In this document: in pieces, positions 1-8,069 of the stretch | How positions within the stretch are numbered: the first letter of the stretch is position 1 | How the letters are laid out: every line of letters starts with the position of its first letter | Origin: Nevskia sp. | Lineage (GTDB): Bacteria; Pseudomonadota; Gammaproteobacteria; Nevskiales; Nevskiaceae | DNA length: 64,000 nt | Reading direction: 5' to 3' | Assembly: GCF_021732705.1 (NCBI RefSeq) | Contig: NZ_JAKFUM010000009.1 | Location: 62,001 to 126,000 of the forward strand | Notes under the pieces: generated by a model | Database searches by the model: none | The model's input: the letters and a program-made list of their open reading frames with translations, nothing else | Told to the model about the DNA's origin: nothing | Made by a program: the position numbers and the translations under genes

Positions 1-1032
1 CGTGCTCCATGCGGCCAGGCGCGGGCTGATCGTCCCGGCTTCGCCGAGTGCCGCCATCATGCCGTTCAGCAGCAGGAACAGCAGGCCGCAGACCAGCGCA
101 CCGAGCACCTGCACGCCGCCGGCACCGCCGCGGGTCAGCGCGATGGCGACCGGTGTCGCGATCAGCAGCATGATCAGCGCCGCCAGTGGATCGGTCAGCG
201 CCCGCGCGATGCGCGTGCGGTAGAACGATTCGGTCTTGATGCCGGACTGGTTGCCGGCCAGCACGGCCGCGGCGAGGCCGCTCGACACATAAGGCTCCGA
301 CGCCGACAGCCGCATCAGATCGGCCGGCTTCAGGCGCGTGTCCCATGGCATCGCAGCGGCCACCGCGGCGGTACTGCCGGCGCGAAGATCGGTGCTGACC
401 GCGTCAACCAGCGTCCAGGCGCCATTCGCGTATTCCGCTCGGGCGGCGACCACGCGGCTGGTCAGCAAGCCGTCGTCGTCACGGCGATAGATGCGGACAT
501 CGTCGAGGCGATGGCCATCCGGCAGCACCTGCGCCACGCCGACCACGGCACCAGCGGTGCGGAACCACAGCAGTTCGGTGTCGACGTCCTTGTCCGGCGA
601 CGGCGGCAGGCTGGCCCACCATGCGGTCAGCGCCTTCTGCGATTTCGGCACGATCACTTCGGCCAGCAGCCAGTGCAGCCCGCCGATGACGATGACCGTC
701 GGCAGCAGCGCCAGCAGCACGCGGCGGAACGGCAGGCCGGCGGCGCGCATCGCGCAGATCTCGTTCTGGCGCGACAGGGTCGAGAACGCGAAGATCGCGC
801 CGAGCAGCGCCGCCAGCGGCAACGCCTGCAGCAGCACGCTCGGCGAGCGCAGCGCGGCGTAGTGGCCGATGCCGAGCAAGCCCTGACCGCGGCTCAGGAT
901 ATCGGTGGAGATTTCAAGCAGATCGAGCACCTGAAACAGCCCGCCGAGCGCGCACAGCACGGCGAACGTGCGCATCGCGAGCAGACCCCGCAGGTAGCCG
1001 CCGAGCGATCCCGGCAGGAAGAGCTTGGTCAT
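1..1032 (-). CDS. lptG: LPS export permease LptG (3' end beyond window)
   Basis: Inner-membrane permease subunit of the LptB2FG ABC transporter, which extracts lipopolysaccharide and feeds it to the Lpt bridge. The frame read from the ATG at 1032 stays open to base 1 (344 codons), so only the last few residues are missing from a family of about 355-360 aa. The N-terminus (MTKLFLPGSLGGYLRG) leads into a first membrane helix. A hydrophobic block with FSTLSRQNEICAMRAAG is the typical LptF/LptG cytoplasmic coupling region, followed by a periplasmic beta-jellyroll stretch and C-terminal helices. Its ATG overlaps the lptF stop (ATGA), so the two half-transporters are translationally coupled. LptF and LptG are paralogues; the assignment to LptG rests on position downstream of lptF and on the N-terminal sequence. 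Confidence 0.9.
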   Translation of the reverse strand, partial: MTKLFLPGSLGGYLRGLLAMRTFAVLCALGGLFQVLDLLEISTDILSRGQGLLGIGHYAALRSPSVLLQALPLAALLGAIFAFSTLSRQNEICAMRAAGLPFRRVLLALLPTVIVIGGLHWLLAEVIVPKSQKALTAWWASLPPSPDKDVDTELLWFRTAGAVVGVAQVLPDGHRLDDVRIYRRDDDGLLTSRVVAARAEYANGAWTLVDAVSTDLRAGSTAAVAAAMPWDTRLKPADLMRLSASEPYVSSGLAAAVLAGNQSGIKTESFYRTRIARALTDPLAALIMLLIATPVAIALTRGGAGGVQVLGALVCGLLFLLLNGMMAALGEAGTISPRLAAWST

Positions 1033-2222
1033 GCCGCAGCCTTCCTGGCCGGCCGCAGCCGACGCGCGATGGCGCTGGTCACGTCCTCGACGCGGGCCAC
1101 CGCGCGGGTCACCGGGTTGTCGCCCGGGCGCGCCAGGCTCTGGCTGTAGATCCAGATGCAGATTGCGGCGAACAGCAGCCACGGCCCCCAGACACCGAGC
1201 ATCGCCGGCACCTTGCCCGATTCGGTCAGGCTTTCGCCGAGCTGCAGGCTGTGATGGAACAGCAGCATCATCACCGCCGCGACGATCAGGCTGGCGGTGC
1301 GCTTGCCGCGCTTGGCCGACATGCCGAGCGGAATCGCCAGCAGCGGCAGCAGCGGCAGCGACAAGGTGCGCGCGATGCGGCCGTTCACTTCGCCGCTGAT
1401 CTTGGCCGGCGTCAGCGGCTCCGCCGGTGCCGGCAGGCCGCCGCGCCACAGTTCGAGGAAGGTCTGTTCGCGCTCGCTGCCACCGCGGGCGCGGAACGGC
1501 GGCGCGTCGGGCGTGAACGCGGTGTTGCTGTCCATTTTCTGGAAGCGCACCGCCAGCAGGTCCTGCCCGGGCTTGTCGCGGAAATGCTCGCCGTGATCGA
1601 GCGACAGCAGCAGCCAGCGACCATCGCCGGACGGCGTCAGCGTGCCGGTTTCGCCGGTGGTCAGCTCCTCGCGGCCCTCGACGGTGCGGCGGATGAAGAC
1701 ATGCCGCAGGTTGCGGCCGGTGGCGTCGACCTGATCGGCCGTCAGCGTGTAGCCGTTGCCGGCACTGGCGAACGTGCCCGGCTGCAGGCGCGCATCCCAA
1801 CCCGCGTTCAGTGCCGAATACATGGTGGCGCGATAGGCGTAGCGGGCATACGGCTGCAGTGCGCCGAAGACCCAGGCGGTGAGCAGCATCAGCACGATCG
1901 ATACCGCGAGGAACGGCCGCGTCAGCCGGGCAATCGACTGGCCGCCGGCCAGGTAGGCATCGAGCTCGTTCTCGTCGCCGAGCTTCGACACGACCACGAA
2001 CAGCGCCACGAAGAACGCGGCCGGCAGCGCCAGTCCGAGGTAGTGCGGAATCAGGTCGACCACCAGCTTGAACACCGCCGGCAGCGCATGGCTGTTCTCG
2101 GCCAGGATGTCGAACAGGCGCAGCAGGCGTTCCAGCAGCAGCGCCACCAGCACGGTGCCGAGGCAGATCAGCAGCGTCGGAATCAGCTGCCGCAGCAGAT
2201 AACGGTCGAGGATCGTCGGCAT
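1029..2222 (-). CDS. lptF: LPS export permease LptF
   Basis: Partner of LptG in the LptB2FG lipopolysaccharide extractor of the inner membrane. The start is the ATG at 2222 (MPTILDRYLLRQ), where typical LptF begins; the reading frame is open further upstream but that stretch is not family-like. The protein is 397 aa. There are N-terminal helices (residues about 12-32 and 55-80), the conserved coupling stretch GDENELDAYLAGGQS, a large periplasmic domain in the middle, and C-terminal helices beginning with LSLPLLPLLAIPLGM. The stop TGA at 1029-1031 overlaps the lptG ATG by 4 bp. lptF lies 103 bp downstream of the metallophosphoesterase gene on the same strand, so read-through from that gene is possible. 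Confidence 0.92.
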   Translation of the reverse strand: MPTILDRYLLRQLIPTLLICLGTVLVALLLERLLRLFDILAENSHALPAVFKLVVDLIPHYLGLALPAAFFVALFVVVSKLGDENELDAYLAGGQSIARLTRPFLAVSIVLMLLTAWVFGALQPYARYAYRATMYSALNAGWDARLQPGTFASAGNGYTLTADQVDATGRNLRHVFIRRTVEGREELTTGETGTLTPSGDGRWLLLSLDHGEHFRDKPGQDLLAVRFQKMDSNTAFTPDAPPFRARGGSEREQTFLELWRGGLPAPAEPLTPAKISGEVNGRIARTLSLPLLPLLAIPLGMSAKRGKRTASLIVAAVMMLLFHHSLQLGESLTESGKVPAMLGVWGPWLLFAAICIWIYSQSLARPGDNPVTRAVARVEDVTSAIARRLRPARKAAA

Positions 2223-2325
2223 CAGCGTCGAGTCGGCAGGCAGCGCGCGGGGGTCGGGAGCATCGTCAGGCGGTGGTGGCGGCTGCGAAAAACGAAGACG
2301 GGACGCAAGAAAGTCGAGCGGAAGA

Positions 2326-3249
2326 TTAGCCGGTGACGCCGTTCGCTGCACCGGATGCCGGCAGCAGCAGCCGGTAACTTCCGGCAGCGGCGAAACGCTG
2401 GTCCTGCGGCTGCCAGCGCCGCGCGTGCACCGCCAGATGCCAGCCACGCACGGTGCGCTCGATCTCGATCAGGTTCCAGCGCGCGCCTTCGTCCTTCGGG
2501 TTCGGGATGGCGGAGATCGATGGCACGCCGAGCACCGGAATCAGACCCTGCGGCCCGCGCAGCGGGTCGAAGCGGGCATCGCGCGAATGGCCGTGCAGCA
2601 CCAGTTCGGCTCCCGTCCGGGCAAGCACGGCGCGAAACGCGCTGCGATCGACCAGCGCCTTGCGCGCGGTCACCACGCCCTCCGCCGGCGGGTGATGCAG
2701 CGTCACGATGCGCGCGAAGCCGCGCTGACCAAGGTCCACGAGCCGCGCTTCGAGCGCCAGCAGCTGTTCGGCGCCCAGTTCGCCGCTGGCAAAACCAGGT
2801 GGTGTCGGGATTGCGCTCGACAGGCCGATCAGCGCGACATCGCCGCGAATCCGCACGAACGGAAAACCGGTGGCGCCGTCATCGCCGCGCAGCCACGGCT
2901 GCCAATGGTCCCAGCCGTCCGCCGCCGGCATTGGCACCAACGCGTCGTGATTGCCCGGGACCACGGTCACCGCATCGGCCGGGCCCAGCGCTTCGAGCCA
3001 GCGGGCGGCCGCCACGAACTCGCTGGGCAGCGAGAAATTGGTGATGTCGCCGCTGACCAGCCAGTGATCCAGCGCGTGGGCGCGAATGTCGGCAACCGCC
3101 GCCGCCAGGACTTCCGGCCGCTGCAGCGCGCTGCGGCCGCGCGCCCACGACAGGCGGCTCAGCGCGCGCTTGGAGAAGCGATCGGACAGCGACGGCGCCG
3201 GTACGTCGACATGCAGGTGGGGATCGGAGCAGTGCGCGAGACGGAACAT
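2326..3249 (-). CDS. calcineurin-like metallophosphoesterase
   Basis: Predicted cytoplasmic binuclear-metal phosphoesterase of the Icc/CpdA-like calcineurin superfamily. The 307-aa product starts at the ATG at 3249 (MFRLAHCSDPHLH). The five metal-binding blocks are in order: DPH (D9, H11), GDIT (D68), GNHD (N100-H101), a histidine in TLHHPP, and LHGHSR. No signal peptide is seen. The substrate cannot be read from sequence; cAMP phosphodiesterases, DNA-processing enzymes and lipid or nucleotide phosphatases share the fold. It is divergent from the lipid-kinase operon that starts at 3493, with about 240 bp between them, and upstream of lptF. A role in phospholipid or LPS-linked metabolism is possible from context but unproven. 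Confidence 0.85.
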   Translation of the reverse strand: MFRLAHCSDPHLHVDVPAPSLSDRFSKRALSRLSWARGRSALQRPEVLAAAVADIRAHALDHWLVSGDITNFSLPSEFVAAARWLEALGPADAVTVVPGNHDALVPMPAADGWDHWQPWLRGDDGATGFPFVRIRGDVALIGLSSAIPTPPGFASGELGAEQLLALEARLVDLGQRGFARIVTLHHPPAEGVVTARKALVDRSAFRAVLARTGAELVLHGHSRDARFDPLRGPQGLIPVLGVPSISAIPNPKDEGARWNLIEIERTVRGWHLAVHARRWQPQDQRFAAAGSYRLLLPASGAANGVTG

Positions 3250-3366
3250 CAGACAGGCTTCGGGACAGGGTCGTGGCAGTTTCGGAGCAAGGTCAGGCCG
3301 AATCGGGGGTGATTCCCCGCTTGAACCCACTGGGGGATGCAGCGCTCGACCATACGGTGAGCCGCG

Positions 3367-3393
3367 TTGCGAACCGTCGCAATGCACCATAAT
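3367..3393 (+). promoter_or_regulatory. candidate sigma70 promoter for the lipid-kinase operon
   Basis: TTGCGA (3367-3372) and CATAAT (3388-3393) are 15 bp apart, in the divergent gap about 100 bp before the kinase ATG at 3493. The -10 matches consensus at 5 of 6 positions and the -35 at 4 of 6, but the spacer is short. This is a visual call only. Confidence 0.3.
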
Positions 3394-3492
3394 ACGCGCG
3401 CTTTTTCATGGCCTTCTGATGATCTTCCGCCCGCTCCGCACCCGTTCCGACTGCTTCGCCGCCGCGCCGCGTCCGCGCTGCCGCCGGCCGGC

Positions 3493-4464
3493 ATGATCCG
3501 GATCGGGATCATCCGCAACCCGAACAGCCAGCGGAACAAGCGTCTCGGAGATCGGCTGTCGTCGGTCGTGGTGCCGGCCGGCATCGAACTGCTGCGGCTG
3601 GACCCCCGCTCCGCCGACGATGTCGCCGAGGTCGTCAAGGCTTATGGCGAACGGGGCGTGACGCATCTGATCGTCGATGGCGGCGACGGCACGCTGCGCG
3701 ACGTGATGAGCGCCCTGCCCCCGGCCTTCGGCGATCGACTGCCGACCCTGATGCTGATGTCCGGCGGCAACGCCAACCTCACCATCCAGGATGTCGGCGG
3801 CGCCGGCTACGGGCCAGACGCGCTGCAGCGACTGCTCGGGACGCTGGTCACCGGTCAGGGTGCGCGCCGGGTGCAGCGTCGGCCCGTCGAGCTGCGCTGG
3901 CCGGATACCGCCCGGCCACCGGTGCTCGGTTTCTTCGTCGGTGCCGCAGCGTTCCACAAGGGCTGGAAGCTCGCGGTGGGTGCCGTGCACGACCGCGGCC
4001 TGCTGCATGGTCCCGCGGTGATGGCGACGATGGCCAGCGCGGTCTGGCAGACGCTGGCCGGCGGGCCGACCAGCGAGTGGCAAGCCGGCACGACGATGGG
4101 CATCGGCGTCGACGACGAACCGGAACGCGAAGGCAAGCGTTTCGTGTTCCTGTGCACCAGTCTGCACCGGCTGTTCAACGGCATCTACCCGTTCTTCGAT
4201 CACGGCGAGTCGGCGCTGCGCTGGCTCGATGTCGATGCGCCGCCGCAGCGGCTGACGCGCTCGCTGCCGGCGCTGCTGAAAGGCCGCCCGAGCGCGTGGA
4301 TGCGTGAATCCGGCTTGTATCGCAGCGGCGGCGCGCAGAAGCTTTCGCTGCGGATCGAAGGTCCGCTGGTGGTCGATGGCGAGGCGCACACGCCCGGCGT
4401 CTACGGCCGCGTCGAACTCCATGCCGGCCCGCTGCTCGACTTCCACTCACCGCTGAACCACTGA
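3493..4464 (+). CDS. diacylglycerol/sphingosine-kinase-fold lipid kinase
   Basis: A 323-aa DAGK-catalytic-domain protein predicted to phosphorylate a lipid hydroxyl with ATP at the inner membrane. The start is the ATG at 3493 (MIRIGIIRNPNS), which begins the first strand of the domain; an upstream in-frame extension is proline/arginine-rich and unlike the family. The nucleotide loop VDGGDGTLRDV (residues 61-71) is canonical. The following loop, normally PxGTxND, reads SGGNANLT (90-97), a departure shared by only part of the superfamily. It is the first gene of an operon (10-bp gap to the Tam41-like gene) and faces a serine palmitoyltransferase cluster. A ceramide kinase role, as known for a DAGK-fold enzyme beside the Caulobacter sphingolipid genes, is therefore the leading hypothesis. 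Diacylglycerol kinase is the alternative. Confidence 0.82.
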   Translation: MIRIGIIRNPNSQRNKRLGDRLSSVVVPAGIELLRLDPRSADDVAEVVKAYGERGVTHLIVDGGDGTLRDVMSALPPAFGDRLPTLMLMSGGNANLTIQDVGGAGYGPDALQRLLGTLVTGQGARRVQRRPVELRWPDTARPPVLGFFVGAAAFHKGWKLAVGAVHDRGLLHGPAVMATMASAVWQTLAGGPTSEWQAGTTMGIGVDDEPEREGKRFVFLCTSLHRLFNGIYPFFDHGESALRWLDVDAPPQRLTRSLPALLKGRPSAWMRESGLYRSGGAQKLSLRIEGPLVVDGEAHTPGVYGRVELHAGPLLDFHSPLNH

Positions 4465-4474
4465 CGCCTGCCGC

Positions 4475-5443
4475 ATGACCGCTCCGCTGATCTCTGCCGC
4501 CGAAGCCGCACGCGCCGCGCTGAAGGCGCTGCTGGCCGACGAACTGGCGCTGGACCTGCCGGACGGCGTGCGCGCGGCGGCCGAGGTGCTGGCCGCGCGC
4601 GGCCACGGCTCGGTCAACACCGTGCTGTTCTACGGCTCGAACCTGCGCTCCGGCGCGCTGGATGGCGTGCTCGACTTCTACGTGCTGGTCGACTCGCTGC
4701 GCGGCTGGTATCGGCGCCGCCTGCCGGCCGCCGCCAATCGCGTGCTGCCGCCGAACATCCTGTATCTCGAACACGATTACGAAGGCCACAAGCTGCGCGC
4801 CAAGGTCGCCGTGCTGCGCAGCGATCAGTTTCTCGGCGCGATGGCACGCGGCAGCCTCGACACGACGATGTGGGCGCGCTACAGCCAGCCCGCCGCGATT
4901 GCCTGGGCGCGCGATGGCGACGCCCGCGATGCCGCTGCCGAAGCGATCACCGAAGCCGTGATCAGCGCATCCGGCTGGGCGGCGCGGCTCGGGCCATTGT
5001 CCGGTCGTGCGCGGGACTTCTGGCAGGCGCTGTACAAGCGCACCTACAGCGCTGAACTGCGGGTCGAGAAAGCCAGCCGCACCGACACGCTCATGGCCTA
5101 TGGCGGCGAGCGCTACGACACCGTGCTGCCACTGGCCTGGACCGCCGCCGGCCTGCCGTACTCGGCCGACAGCGAAGGCCGCCTGCAGCCGCAGATCGAT
5201 GACATGACCCGCCACGCTGCCAAAGCCGGCTGGGCGCTGCGCCACGGCATCGGCAAGCCGCTGAACTTCATCCGGCTGGTCAAGAGCGCGTACACCTTCG
5301 ATGGTGGTGTCGACTACCTGCTGTGGAAGATCGAACGGCACAGCGGCCTGAAGGTCGAGCTGAAGCCGTGGCAGCGGCGCCACCCGATTCTCGCCGCGCC
5401 CGGCGTGCTGTGGATGCTGCGGCGGAAAGGCGCGATCCGGTGA
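4475..5443 (+). CDS. Tam41/MMP37-like nucleotidyltransferase (putative lipid cytidylyltransferase)
   Basis: A 322-aa protein resembling the mitochondrial Tam41 family, which makes CDP-diacylglycerol from phosphatidate and CTP. What is seen: a nucleotidyltransferase signature with YGS at 53-55 followed by DFYVLVD at 67-73; the segment HKLRAKVAVLRSDQF; and KRTYSAELRV, which aligns by eye with the YSGD(F/L)RM region of Tam41. The match is by memory of the family, not by search. It sits directly after a lipid kinase, so kinase product plus CTP giving a CDP-lipid (CDP-diacylglycerol or CDP-ceramide) is a coherent two-step proposal. Its stop overlaps the GTG start of the flippase (GTGA), implying coupled translation. 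An unrelated nucleotidyltransferase role cannot be excluded. Confidence 0.6.
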   Translation: MTAPLISAAEAARAALKALLADELALDLPDGVRAAAEVLAARGHGSVNTVLFYGSNLRSGALDGVLDFYVLVDSLRGWYRRRLPAAANRVLPPNILYLEHDYEGHKLRAKVAVLRSDQFLGAMARGSLDTTMWARYSQPAAIAWARDGDARDAAAEAITEAVISASGWAARLGPLSGRARDFWQALYKRTYSAELRVEKASRTDTLMAYGGERYDTVLPLAWTAAGLPYSADSEGRLQPQIDDMTRHAAKAGWALRHGIGKPLNFIRLVKSAYTFDGGVDYLLWKIERHSGLKVELKPWQRRHPILAAPGVLWMLRRKGAIR

Positions 5444-6807
5444 CGGAGCCGCCAGCCGCTGCCCCGGCGCCCGATCTCGCGCCCGCAGCAGCCGTTGCGC
5501 CCGGCGGTGCGCTGGGCCGCGTGTTCCGCAATGCCGGCAAGCTGCTCGGCGGCAAGGTGGCGGCCGGTCTGATCGGGCTGGTCTACCTGTCGCTCGGCGC
5601 GCGTACGCTCGGCCCCACCGACTTCGGTCTGCTGGTGTCGATCAACTTCTACGCGCTGCTGGTCGGCAACTTCTGCGTGCTGCAGGGCTGGCACACCCTG
5701 GTGCGCTACGGCAGTGGCGACCTGATGACGCAGCACCCGGAAGACTTCGTCGCGCTGTGGCGCTACGTCGCGAAGATCGAGATCGCCAGCGGCGCTGCCG
5801 CCATCGCGCTGTGCGCGGCACTTTCAGGCATCGTCGGCCAGCATCTCGGCTGGCCGGACTCGATCGCCGCCCTCGCCGTGCTGTATTCGCTGGCGATCAT
5901 CTCGAACACGCAGACCACCCCGGCCGCGGTGCTGAACCTGTTCGGGCGCTTCGACCTGCTGTCGTTCCAGCAGGCCAGCGGCCCGCTGGTGCGGCTGATC
6001 GGCGCGGGGCTCGCGTGGTGGCTCGATGGCGGGCTGACCGGCTTCATCCTGGCCTGGCTCGCCGGTTCGATACTCGAGGGGCTGATCCAGTGGGCGCTGG
6101 GCCTCGGCGAGCTGCATCGGCGCGGCCTGCTGCGCCAGCCGCGCGAGCACGCGGCGGTCATGGCGATCCGGCAGCGCCATCCCGGCATCATCAAGTTCCT
6201 GCTGACCAACAATCTCGACATCGGCCTGACCGATGCCTCGAACCGCATCACCCCGCTCGCCGTCGGCGCGCTGCTGACGCCGGCCGCGGTCGGCCTGTAT
6301 CACGTGGCGCTGCGCATCGGCATGGTGCTGCAGCAGCCGATGCTGATCATCAGCCGCACCGTCTACCCGGAGCTGGCGGCGATTGCGGCCCGAGGTGAGC
6401 AGGCGCGGCTGCGGCGGCTGGTGCTGCGCACCGGCGCGATCTCGATGGCCGGCGGCATCGTGCTGGTCGGCGCCTTCGCGCTGATCGGCCGCTGGCTGCT
6501 GACGACGATCGGCGGCGCCGGCTTCGACGCGACATACGGCCTGCTGCTGCTGATCGCCGTCGCGCGCACCGTGCACCTGCTCGGCTTCCCGTTCGGTTCG
6601 GCACTGGTGGCGCTGGGTCGCCCGAACACGACCCTGACCATCAACCTGATCGCCAGTCTCGGCCTGCTGCCGGTGCTGTACCTGCTGCTGCAAGCCTTCC
6701 AGCTCGAAGGCGCCGGCCTGCATGCGCTCGCGTATGCGGTCGTCACCGTCGGCGCGCTGATCGTCGCGCTGCTGCGGCTGCCGCCCGATCCTCCGAAGAC
6801 GGCCTGA
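5440..6807 (+). CDS. Wzx/MATE-like lipid-linked polysaccharide flippase
   Basis: A 455-aa multi-spanning membrane protein of the polysaccharide-biosynthesis (MOP) superfamily, expected to flip a lipid-linked sugar or polar lipid across the inner membrane. The start is the GTG at 5440, overlapping the preceding stop TGA. An Ala/Pro-rich cytoplasmic leader of about 30 residues precedes the first helix. The signature GRVFRNAGKLLGGKVAAGLI, then LSLGARTLGPTDFGLL, is the classic Wzx N-terminal block. About 12-14 hydrophobic segments follow, and the C-terminus ends in an alternating helix-loop pattern. Between a nucleotidyltransferase and a glycosyltransferase, and facing the sphingolipid operon, it is a candidate exporter of the island's finished lipid or glycan. 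The substrate is not readable from sequence. Confidence 0.8.
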   Translation: MTEPPAAAPAPDLAPAAAVAPGGALGRVFRNAGKLLGGKVAAGLIGLVYLSLGARTLGPTDFGLLVSINFYALLVGNFCVLQGWHTLVRYGSGDLMTQHPEDFVALWRYVAKIEIASGAAAIALCAALSGIVGQHLGWPDSIAALAVLYSLAIISNTQTTPAAVLNLFGRFDLLSFQQASGPLVRLIGAGLAWWLDGGLTGFILAWLAGSILEGLIQWALGLGELHRRGLLRQPREHAAVMAIRQRHPGIIKFLLTNNLDIGLTDASNRITPLAVGALLTPAAVGLYHVALRIGMVLQQPMLIISRTVYPELAAIAARGEQARLRRLVLRTGAISMAGGIVLVGAFALIGRWLLTTIGGAGFDATYGLLLLIAVARTVHLLGFPFGSALVALGRPNTTLTINLIASLGLLPVLYLLLQAFQLEGAGLHALAYAVVTVGALIVALLRLPPDPPKTA

Positions 6808-6811
6808 GCCG

Positions 6812-7915
6812 ATGCGCATCCTGTATCTGATCAATGGCCTGAACGGCGGCGGCGCGGCGTTTCCGGTGCCGGAACTGATCGCCACCGCCGAACGCCACGG
6901 CGACACCGTGCGCGTGCTGGCGCTGATGCCGCAGGATGGCCGCGCCGCCGAGCGCTTCGATCGCGCCGGGCTCGACTGGGCGCTGATCGGCCGCGGCCCA
7001 CGCGACTTCATCCCGAGCTTCCGCAAGCTGCTCGCCGAGATCCGGGCGTGGCGGCCGGACTTCATTTGGACATCGCTAAGCCGCGCCTGCGTCTACGGCC
7101 AGATCGCGGGCCGCATCACTGGCGTGCCGGTGCTGAGCTGGCAGCACAACGCCTGGCTCAAGCCCGGCAACGTTCGCCTGCTGCGCCTGACCGGCCGGTG
7201 GGCCGATCGCTGGGTTGCCGATTCCGATACCGTGGCTACGTTCACCCACGACACGCTGGGCGTCGCGCACGAGTTGATCGATGTCTGGCCGATCTTCCGC
7301 GCCCGCGGCGACGTGCCGCAGGCCAAGCCCTGCGAGCCCGGCGGCCGTTTTCGCATCGGCAGCCTCGGCCGGCTGCACCCGAACAAGCGCTACGCAGATC
7401 TGATCGATGCCACCATCTGGCTGCGTGATCGGCATCCGGAGGCGTCGAAGCGTCTCGAAATCCTGATCGGCGGCGAAGGTCCGGAACAGGCGGCACTGGC
7501 CGCGCGGATCGAACGCGCCGGCCTCGACAATCTGCGGCTGGTCGGCTTCATCGAGCGTCCCGCGGATTTCCTCGCCGGGTTGCATGGCTACGTGCAGCCG
7601 TCGCATCACGAAGGCATGTGCATCGCCGCGCATGAAGCGATGCAGGCGGCGCTGCCGATCATCGCGACACCGGTCGGCGAGTTGCAGCGCAGTGTCATCG
7701 ACGGCGAAACCGGGCATGTCGTGCCGGTCGGCGATCCACCGGCGCTGGCCAAGGCGTCGCTGGCCCTGGCCGACGACCGCGCACGCGCCGCGCAGATGGG
7801 TCAGGCCAGCCGCGACCGCGTGATCGAGCGCTTCGGCGAATCGGCGTTCGATCGCGCCGGGTTTGCGGTGCTGGACAAGATGGCGGCAGTGGTGGCGCGG
7901 CGGCAGCGAGCCTGA
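6812..7915 (+). CDS. GT4-family glycosyltransferase
   Basis: A 367-aa GT-B-fold retaining glycosyltransferase. The N-terminal domain opens with MRILYLINGLNGGGA (the acceptor-binding Rossmann start). The C-terminal nucleotide-sugar domain shows GSLGRLHPNKRY, then GGEGPEQ, then the family EX7E region in HEGMCIAAHEAMQAALP, with the following glycine-rich stretch. It starts 4 bp after the flippase stop and is the last gene of the four-gene operon. No signal peptide or membrane helix is seen, so it probably works at the cytoplasmic face. It may glycosylate the lipid handled by the flippase; a glyco-sphingolipid is one possibility, a capsule or exopolysaccharide another. No terminator is obvious in the 154 bp that separate it from the convergent desaturase gene. 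Confidence 0.85.
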   Translation: MRILYLINGLNGGGAAFPVPELIATAERHGDTVRVLALMPQDGRAAERFDRAGLDWALIGRGPRDFIPSFRKLLAEIRAWRPDFIWTSLSRACVYGQIAGRITGVPVLSWQHNAWLKPGNVRLLRLTGRWADRWVADSDTVATFTHDTLGVAHELIDVWPIFRARGDVPQAKPCEPGGRFRIGSLGRLHPNKRYADLIDATIWLRDRHPEASKRLEILIGGEGPEQAALAARIERAGLDNLRLVGFIERPADFLAGLHGYVQPSHHEGMCIAAHEAMQAALPIIATPVGELQRSVIDGETGHVVPVGDPPALAKASLALADDRARAAQMGQASRDRVIERFGESAFDRAGFAVLDKMAAVVARRQRA

Positions 7916-8069
7916 TCCTCGACCATCACGCGATCAAGCCGCCTTGCGCACTCGAACGGACATCGAGTGGCTCGGTGTCCTGCCGACGAACGCCGATGCC
8001 GGGCGGCACCGGCGTCAATGCCTCGCCTTCGAATGCAGCGCTCGCCGGGATGACCGCGCGGCGTGCCGC

